Shown here piece by piece: positions 56,467 to 64,000 of a stretch of DNA of 64,000 nucleotides. The DNA is taken from NCBI RefSeq assembly GCF_000001735.4, contig NC_003070.9:18957971-19021970 (forward strand), written 5' to 3'. Each line of letters opens with the position of its first letter. Position 1 is the stretch's first letter. Source of the DNA: Arabidopsis thaliana (lineage: Eukaryota > Streptophyta > Magnoliopsida > Brassicales > Brassicaceae). Under the pieces are notes generated by a model. That model was given only the letters and a program-made list of their open reading frames with translations, did no database searches and was not told where the DNA came from. A program made the position numbers and the translations under genes.

Positions 56467-58133
56467 TTATACTGTAGTATCTGGCTCCCCCTCCAGCTCG
56501 AACTTCCTTGTCAACCAGAGACTGACCTCGGTCATTATCTGGAAAACGATGGCATGGTCACAACTGCACATGAAGAGATCAATTTAGTGAAATAATATAG
56601 CAAACGGAAGTAAAGTAGTTGTGATAAAAGGGAAGAAAAAAAAGTAGTTGACGGTTTGTACAGATGAATTGTTTTTAGCTTGATTTGTTTAAATCCAGCC
56701 TTGCTAAGTTTTTCAGCAGATGATCTTCCAGTTTCATAAGGAACCATTTTATCATCTTTAACACAAACCAACGACAATAATTAGCTTAATATTTTTAATA
56801 AATGAGAAATCGATGTATATATAAAAATCAATGTTACTCATACTATTTCCATGCGTAACTAAGACCGAAAGCTCTCCAGCACGCGATGTAGCGTCAGGTA
56901 TAGATTCTATTTGATCTCCTAACTTGCTGAAAATTTTATTTACGCTTACATCAGTTAAAAGATATTTAGGTTTTAATAATTAGAAGAAAACCATATAGAG
57001 AAATGACGTTAGGGCTTGAAAAGAAATACAATCTATTGGGAAGCCAGCAGTTGATGCCGACAACAGCTCGTATTTGAATAGGAAAACTTCCAAGTGCATA
57101 GCAAGTCGCTATGTGGAGAGCTAGTGCTCCACCAATACCGTAACCTGCTACGCCCTTCATCACTACCAAAACAAGAAGAATGACAAGTGAAATACTAATT
57201 AGCTAGAGATGAATGTAATGTACCTACAAATTTTAGATTTGATAATTTAGATTACCATTTTCTGGTTCATTCTTTAAGAGTCCAGCAACATGTGCAGCTG
57301 AATTCTTTAAACCCTCCATCTCATAGGGATCAGGCATGCGACTAGAAAATTCGTTGACCTTGAACCCTGATTCAGTAAAGACCGTAGGAACCAATTTAAA
57401 TGTTTTCACCTCTATGAATACTAATTGCATGTTCTTCTTTGAAGTTTTGAAGCAAACTGATCTTACATGCCCTTGCTGGTGCTCCACCAAAACCCACGTT
57501 AGAGATTAGAGGAGAGCTTGGACAGATCCACTTAACCTATGAATAAAAGAAATATGTGTGGTTAACAAAGATAAAAACATTAATTGGTGAGGTTGATAGA
57601 AAATATATTGAAGAAATCTTACATTGTAAAGCGAGAAGCTCTTTACCAATTCAGAGGAACTGTAACAAAGACACATATGAGAGTTAAGAGAGAAGATGGA
57701 GTTTCGTTCTTTGACTTTTATGTGAGACAACAAGAGATCGCTTTGATCTTTTCACAGCTAGTTCAAGACAAAGAAGCTAGCAAAACAAAGAATTTTGCTT
57801 ACTCATAGCCAGATTCGTTGAGATCATGAAGCCAAACTATTGTCGCCTGATGCCTTGCTCTAGGCGTCACAGTAACTGTGTCTCCAAACTCAGTGGTAAC
57901 TTTTTTTTTTGAATGAAACTCAGCGGTAACTTTAGCCCTTGTACTACCTGGAAATGATTTCAACAAAAATAATTAATGACAATGTTTCTCTCATGACATA
58001 ATAATAACAACAACAGGAAACAACACTAGCTAACATTTCAGGATAACAAAATATTAACAATCAGAAACGAAACAAGAAAAGAAACCAGACCAGAAGCCAT
58101 GCTCTTTTGAAAAGAAAACAGACCAGAAGCCAT
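56467..58133 (-). CDS. Acyl-protein-thioesterase-like alpha/beta hydrolase lacking its nucleophile
   Basis: Nine exons on the minus strand (58133-58091, 57947-57803, 57659-57623, 57536-57467, 57366-57256, 57162-57030, 56926-56844, 56755-56662, 56563-56467) join in frame. They give 270 residues from 58133, or 259 from the second ATG at 58100. The protein follows the APT/carboxylesterase plan: RHQATIVWLHDLNESG, KWICPSSPLISNVGFGGAP, AWFKVNEFS, and a GxSxG-type elbow. At that elbow it reads AGYGIGGALALH, so the catalytic Ser is Gly133 (GGT; numbering from 58100). The expected Asp198 (HGNNDKMVPY) and His231 (CDHAI) are kept. Such enzymes remove palmitoyl groups from proteins; this one is probably catalytically dead. 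The first intron uses a weak donor (G|GTCTGG). I recall AT1G51300 here. Confidence 0.82.
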
Positions 58134-58364
58134 GACTTTTTTAAAACGCTCTTTACAGAGTTTCTTTCAAAAAGTTTGAAGTTATCTTATGGATCCCTGA
58201 AACGAAACAAGAAAAGAAAATGTAAGCGAAGGTTTGAGTGAAGTTGTAATTTATAGACCAATTGGGTATACAAGATATAACTTTCTTTTAAATAATGATA
58301 AAAGACAATTGGGTATACGAGACAGAAGGTTGAAGACTTTAGCTTGCTTTTCCTCTACACTTTT

Positions 58365-59249
58365 CCCTTGAATCAAAAGGTCAAAAAATTTCCCTGGTCA
58401 CTAATTAATGAAGGAAACTAACAAGAGGTTTCATTGCAATTTACCAACGGCTAATTAATACTTTTAATCTTTTGCTATTTTTCAGAAAAAGGCCCATAAC
58501 AACCTTAAGTAATTCGAATATGTGGTTACCAACAGCTGAAAGCAACCTTATTTCTGAATCACTTATTGATAAAAACTCAAGAATTATAACCCTCTCGATA
58601 AAGGTACAGAGTCTTATGAAAATTTCATTTACTATTTTTACCTCCAGTCATCTAACTTTTCTTATATAAAATAGTTATTACTCAATATGCTCCAGTCACT
58701 TAATTTACAAAAACAAACTGAAAATTGTGCTTTTAATTGGAAAAAGTTCAGACTAAAATTTTAATTGAGACATCATATTTGAAATATATTAGATACTATT
58801 TCAAAGAATTTATAATTTGTGCTCTTGGTTCAACCAGATTAAAGATTTGAATACTGAAAAAATGCAAAGTTTTCAGCATTTGCATTCTGCTTCTTTTATC
58901 CAAAAGTGGTGGAAGTTTTAAAAATGGTGCAAACCATATAGGTTTTAGAAAATTATGACTATGTTTTTATTCAAGTAACTTCAACAAAGTAACTTACATA
59001 AAATTATTTCTAAAAATAACTTATAATACAACTACAATAAGCAATAAATTGAAAACACATACAGATTTATGATTCAATGGCAATAAATAGAAAATTGACG
59101 AATTAATTTGTTTTTCTCTAACACACCAGGTATTTGTTAGCTAGCTAGGTGGTTTTAGATTTTTGCTTCTTTTTCTTTTGAAATTTCTAGGGTTTTTTTA
59201 TTTTCTTTGTTTTGATTATGTTTTTTTTCAAGATTTTTTTTTTAAGATT

Positions 59250-59289
<40 letters not shown>

Positions 59290-60220
59290 ATAATTTTGGT
59301 GAGAATCAGAGTGCATGTATATATCATATGGGTTGTGAACCATAAATAGTTCAGTTTGAAATGAGAGTTTGTATTCATCAACCTTTTACTAGAAATGACA
59401 ATAACAAAAAGAGGTTAATGTGGATAGTTTCGGACAACTTCTATTCCCTTGAATCAAAAGTTCAAAATCTTTGTTTGGTTACTAATTAATGAAGGAAACC
59501 AACAAGAGATTTCATTGCAAGAATTATTTTAACAACGTCTAATAATTTTAATTGAGATTCATATTTAAAAACTAATACATTGATCATTATTATTTGGAAG
59601 AATTTATAAGTTTTGCTTCTGGTTCAACAAAATTTAAATTTAAAATTAAATAATGCTAACAAATTTTATTTTTTTTCATTCTGCTTCTTTTATTCAAAAG
59701 TGGGGGAAGGTTAAGAAAATGGTGTGAACTATTTCTATTCATATAATAGCAACATTCTTCTTTATTAACAACTTGTGAATCACTACAGATCATGAAGTTT
59801 AAATATTGATTGGTGATTATTCAGGTAACTTCAACAAACCAACTTAATTGAAATTATTTCTGAATATAACTTTTAGTCACTACAAAAAAACAATTTAAAA
59901 AAATGCCAAAGAGCAAGAGCTAATCTGTAACTAGAAGTAATAATATATATACAGATTTATCATTCAATGGAGATACATTGAAAACACAAGAATTCATTTG
60001 TAGGTTTTCTCTAACACACATTAGCTCCCTAAATAATGAAGTAACTTAACAAAGGTTTCATTGCAAGGAAAAATATTACCATCGTCTATCTATAATATCT
60101 CTAATCTTTTGCTGAGAAAGGTCCACAACCTTAAAGTTTCGACTCTGTTGGTTGGCAAGAGCTGAAAGCTACTATTTTTCTAAGTCACACTTATTGATAA
60201 AGTTCAAGAGTTATTTATCA
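58365..60220. repeat. Long diverged direct repeats, about 2.5 copies
   Basis: Copy A (about 58365-59130) and copy B (about 59443-60020) share, in order, CCCTTGAATCAAAAG, ACTAATTAATGAAGGAAAC, GGTTCAACMARATT-type, CATTCTGCTTCTTTTAT, CAAAAGTGG, AGGTAACTTCAACAAA-type, CAGATTTATSATTCAATGG and TTTTCTCTAACACAC blocks. A partial copy C (about 60028-60220) matches the beginning of A (GAAGTAACTTAACAAAGG-type, AATCTTTTGCT, CACTTATTGATAAA). Copies differ by many indels. Confidence 0.8.
59252..59286. repeat. (AT)n microsatellite
   Basis: About 17 AT units between copies A and B of the long repeat. Confidence 0.95.
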
Positions 60221-60599
60221 ACATCTAGTTTATATATACACCATAGAATTCTTATTTATATAAGAGAAGGTTTTGTTGGTTTACAGTGAGCTTGCGAGAA
60301 TTTCATTAACTTTTTTCAAGATTGATAAAGTACATAATTACGTTTTAAAACTGATATATTAATTTAATTGTCAAAAATCATCTAACGTTATTAATATTTT
60401 GGATTTTATGGTATTTTCATTTAGCATTTTAAGTTTTTGCACACTCAGATATCCAAAATATCTTGAATCTCCTGTCCGTTTCTAAATAAAAAAAGTCAAA
60501 CTAATTAATAAATTTCTAAAAAAACATATACCATGCTGTATTTCTTTCTTTTTAAAAATGAAAATGAAATAAATATTTAATTTCTATGATTGAGATCAT

Positions 60600-61200
60600 T
60601 TCAGAAATTACTTATAATAATAGTAGATATCAGTGATAGACATTCTAATCGTAATACTATTGATACTCTCTTTCGACCATTTGCATTTGCATTAATGTAT
60701 GGATCAAGGCAGTTTTCAAGTAATTCATATATTTTACAAGGTTATTTCAGAGGATATGAAGACACTGAAGGGAACAATAACAGACCATGGTTTTGGAAGA
60801 AAGCTTTAACGTCTGTTCCAACAAATTATGGTTTGTCTCTTTCATCTGTTCTCGGTATAGTCAGAACAGAACTTGTTTCTTAAGAACAAGAAACCTTCTA
60901 AACGAGCAGAGAGCTAATGAGGATTTGTTGTTCCTCTTTAGTGACAGAAGCGAAATTGATGAAAACCAAGCTGATGACAGTGAAACTCAATCACTTGGAC
61001 CTGAGATTACTTGGAACCAGTGCTACACTTTACCAAGGCACGTTTTTGTATACATATGGTTGAACCATTCAGTTACAAAAAGAATTAAGACAATGCGTAG
61101 CCTCTGTCTGTATAACACTACACCTTATGATACAGCATTTCATCAAATGCTGAAGCTTAAAGCCTCTCAGCTAAAGCCTCGGACCTACAGAGTTTGTGAG
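60600..61200 (+). pseudogene. Coding-like remnant of unknown family
   Basis: Two plus-strand frames in succession look coding in composition: about 60660-60880 (TLFRPFAFALMYGSRQFSSN, then WFWKKALTSVPTNYGLSL) and, after a frame change, about 60890-61200 (RSEIDENQADDSETQSLGPE, then ITWNQCYTLPRHVFVYIWLN). I do not recognise the family. The frame break and the lack of a clear start suggest a decayed gene. It converges on the MnmA-like gene and partly overlaps its likely 3' UTR. Confidence 0.35.
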
Positions 61201-61214
61201 AGCACTGGCTTCTC

Positions 61215-63765
61215 TTATGCGTTGACTAGTTTTTGCTCTGCACTGGCTTCTCCTGTATCAGCCTCAACAGATGACATAGTAGGCATTGTCATGATTTTGA
61301 CAGGTTTCCCGAGTTTGGTTTTATCTTCCAATGCTGCGAGTTGAAGGGCTTTTGCACAGACCGGGAAACACTGATCATCCCATGACTCCAGAATTACGCC
61401 TGAACCAATGCAAGTGGTTCCCTCGTAAAACGCTGCAAACTGTCCAGCAGCTAGACCTTGATCGTCTTCGTCTAGGTGCACAACTGCAACATCTCCGTCT
61501 CCTTCCATTTCAAAACTGCAGCTGTAGAAGCCAGGCCCATGTCGGACCTATAAAAGCCGCTCTCAACTTATCAGTGCCAAGTAAACTATCATGTGTAGAA
61601 AGTAATCATATTGTTTACCTTGCAACGGAGCTCTCTAACTTTGCCTGAAGGTTTCCCACTATTCCATCTTAAGGAGCCGACACGGAAAATCCGCCTTCTC
61701 TTGTCGATTGAGTAATAATTTCTGGAGACAAACACTACATTGTTCTTGGTGTCCTTTTCAACAACATACCTGTACATGGATAAAGGGATATCACAACCAA
61801 AATTAAAGATCCAAAAGAATTTATACTTGGCGTTCAGCCAAATTGTCTTCTCAACACTAATGAAGTGTTCATATATTAAGAACCAGAAGCTGCTTATAAT
61901 TGTCATATGAGCCAATTGCTGGTATCTCAACCAACGACAAAAATAGCTAAGAATCTCATACATCTTTTAAGAAACATACCAGGGGCCACCGGGTAAACGC
62001 AAGCCTTGGCGTTGTCCAATTGTGTAAAACCAAAATCCCCGGTGGTTACCAAGAAAATCCCCAGATTCGGCTTCCAATATAATTCCTTCCATCTCCCCTA
62101 TGTGTCTACAGACAAAGTCGCTGAACTTTATCTATTACAGAAAACCATGTTCTTATGTTTCAGACTTGCACTAGACAAACAGCCATTAATCAGAAGAGCA
62201 AACTAAAAAACATACCTTCCCAAGGAAACAAATTCCTTGCGAATCCTTTCTATCTTTATTTGGCAAATCGAATTGTGTGGCTAGTTTGCGAACTTCGTCC
62301 TGTACACCAGAAAAAAAGTATGACAACCACCACGAAGAAATCAAAATGTTTTCGTTATTAATTTTCTTTCGGAATCGAGCAGAGGTATGGGAATAAAAGC
62401 TCTCCCAACCAAGTGGGACAAACTTCCTCGAGTACCTTTTTTACACAACCAAGTGGGAAAAGCAGTCGCTTAAGCTGGGTTTGAGAGAGATGTGAGAGGA
62501 AGTAGGTCTGATCCTTCACCTAAACAATAGAAAAATACAGACTATAAATGGTAGAGGTACTGAAATTAAAAGAAATGCACCTACGAAGCATTATAGCCAA
62601 AAACAATAGGTACAATGCAAACATTAAACATGCTGATCAGAAATAACCGGCAGATTAAGTCAAGAGTATTTTACTGGAGTAAGTACCATGTCTTGTGATA
62701 GTTCCAAAACAGATGATGCATCATTTTGGTCAGCAGGAGGATGGACCACTTTAGCATAATGACCTGAACCTACATAGTCATACTCCATATCACTGATTGC
62801 ATCCATGAATGCACCTGAATATATAAGGTCAAACTATCGCTGATTAGTCAAATTAGCATATACACTTCAACTGAAAGCAGAAGTCTTTCTTCATTGGCGA
62901 AAACCCTTGATCACAAACTATTGCACTTAAGAGCTTACCAAACTTAATTCTAGTATTACATAGAACATCCGGATTAGGTGTACGTCCACATCGATACTCC
63001 TCAATAATGTAGGAAACCTGATATATAGTAAGAAACCCAATCAGAAACCCAATTACTAGCATTCTAAAAAGAAGCAACGAAGAAAGAACTTACAACTCTT
63101 TCCCAATATTCATCTGTTAAATGCACAACCTCCAAAGGAACATCAACCTGTAAAAATGGCACCACTAGAAACAGTAAACATCGTCCCTTCATTGTAAAAG
63201 TATACAAAGCATGAAGCTTTTGAAACAGGAATCGAAATGGTTTATCAAGAACAGTACCTGCTCACAAACATGTTTTGCATATTTCAAATCATCTTCCCAA
63301 GGGCACTGATTCCAGAAATTCTCAAAGCCTTCCTACACAACATTGAAACAATCACAAACCCATATGTCTATGGTTCCAACAAGCAATTACGAAGAAGAAG
63401 AAGAAGCACACCTGAAACCAGATTTTGAGATAGAAAGCGGTACATGAGTGACCAGCGGCGTGGAGGAGACGGAGAGCGACACTGCTATCGACGCCGCCAC
63501 TGAGGAGTACGGCGACACGAAGAGGCTTCTCAGGCATGGAACATGAGAGGTATTGGTCGACGATAAAGGCATGGCGGCTATAGTTACGGTTCGAGGATAT
63601 GAGAGGCGTGATTGGGTTAGAAGATTGTGGAGACGGCAATTGAGAGGAAGAGGAGGAGGAGAAGAATGAGGGGAAAACGCGGAAGGAAATTGAGATAGAG
63701 GAAAGAGGAAGGCGAAATAGCGGTGGTGAGGGAGAGAGGAAGGGTTTGGCGACGGCGGAGAACAT
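61215..63765 (-). CDS. MnmA-like tRNA-specific 2-thiouridylase, one base short in exon 6
   Basis: This organellar tRNA-modifying enzyme would thiolate U34 of certain tRNAs. Ten exons on the minus strand: 63765-63412, 63332-63258, 63147-63094, 63017-62939, 62814-62687, 62519-62437, 62299-62216, 62131-61980, 61769-61619 and 61547-61215. The ATP-binding PP-loop SGGVDSS is at residues 89-95. The catalytic cysteines are in NPDVLCNTR (Cys181) and SQGICFLGK (Cys282 in the unshifted frame). The first 75 residues are Ser/Phe/Arg/Pro-rich, like a transit peptide. Nine exons keep phase, but exon 6 is 83 bases where 84 are needed: only three A bases are present at about 62459-62462 (GGGAAAGC). As given, the frame shifts and stops early. 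A sequencing or assembly error, a real variant, or an alternative donor 13 bases upstream are all possible. Confidence 0.85.
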
Positions 63766-64000
63766 CGGAATTCGCCGGCGATTGAACCTTCGGGTAAAAC
63801 CGGAGGGTTTATCTTATCTGCACTGTTTTGCTTTATAAGACAAAAACCTCGAAATGACATTTTTATGTTATCATTTGGTTCGGTTAACCAAAATGAACCG
63901 AGCCGCTTGCTTCGGTTACCAGACGATGCCACCAAAATTAGCCGAATAGTTCTGTTTGCTTGGGTTGGCTTTCGGTTTATTTTGGTTAATAAAGTACCGA
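63766..64000. other. Upstream region of the MnmA-like gene
   Basis: It contains the 5' UTR and proximal promoter of the minus-strand gene. No other gene is visible before the window ends. A sequence rich in CCGAA/TTCGG pairs lies at 63880-63990. Confidence 0.5.

Larger units (their letters stand above)
58134..61214. other. Intergenic region with long diverged repeats
   Basis: No intact gene. It contains the thioesterase-like promoter, a long repeat in two and a half copies (58365-60220), an (AT)n run (59252-59286), and a coding-like stretch at 60600-61200 on the plus strand. The MnmA-like 3' UTR lies at the right end. Confidence 0.5.

Noticed and set aside
59187..59381. Open frames over the (AT)n run
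   Set aside because: They encode only Ile-Tyr repeats from the microsatellite.
1..64000. tRNA genes and CRISPR arrays
   Set aside because: I scanned for the B-box type GGTTCGAATCC with a matching A box and for evenly spaced identical repeats; neither was found.

Overview
The window is nuclear DNA from a flowering plant of the mustard family, almost certainly Arabidopsis thaliana. Spliced reconstructions give proteins I recognise by sequence and length: PLT2 (568 residues), SAP2 (173), WIP5 (337), LPAT3 (376) and an MnmA-like tRNA thiouridylase (497 expected). From memory, this order matches chromosome 1 around loci AT1G51190 to AT1G51310; I did not search any database. Intergenic DNA is very AT-rich, introns are short with plain GT/AG borders, and no bacterial operon or CRISPR signals are present.

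Layout: 1-4125 is AT-rich DNA with no supportable gene. 4126-13526 is a complete 9.4 kb LTR retrotransposon of the Ty3/gypsy Tat type. It lies in minus orientation, has two 432 bp LTRs, a badly broken gag-pol, and a spliced antisense ORF that is intact except for one stop. 13.5-19.3 kb is the long upstream region of PLT2 and carries a Tourist-like MITE. PLT2 (19.5-22.3 kb, plus) is followed by a 4 kb gap and then SAP2 (26.5-28.2 kb, plus). Next come an intronless UGT89-type glycosyltransferase gene with an early stop (29.8-31.2 kb) and WIP5 (34.1-32.0 kb, minus).

The second half is richer in young duplications. It holds a decayed RNase H fragment (38.3 kb) and three S1/SPH secreted-peptide genes on the minus strand (39.1, 42.5 and 43.8 kb). 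A non-autonomous hAT element and a Tourist MITE sit almost back to back among them (41.5-42.1 kb). LPAT3 (47.5-45.5 kb, minus) is followed by a duplicated scrap of the MnmA-like gene (48.6 kb). A tandemly duplicated VAP/MSP-domain gene then ends in a TIR domain (49.6-52.5 kb, plus). The last genes are an intact F-box/FBA gene (54.2-55.3 kb), an acyl-protein-thioesterase-like gene whose nucleophile serine is glycine (58.1-56.5 kb, minus), and the MnmA-like gene (63.8-61.2 kb, minus), which is one base short of an open frame in its sixth exon.

The genes do not form a pathway. Two of them, PLT2 and WIP5, are known regulators of root-pole and root stem-cell formation and lie about 10 kb apart. 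The most unusual gene is the MSP-TIR fusion: an ER-contact-site scaffold domain joined by a phase-compatible intron to an immune-type TIR domain that keeps its catalytic glutamate and has no NB-ARC or LRR downstream.
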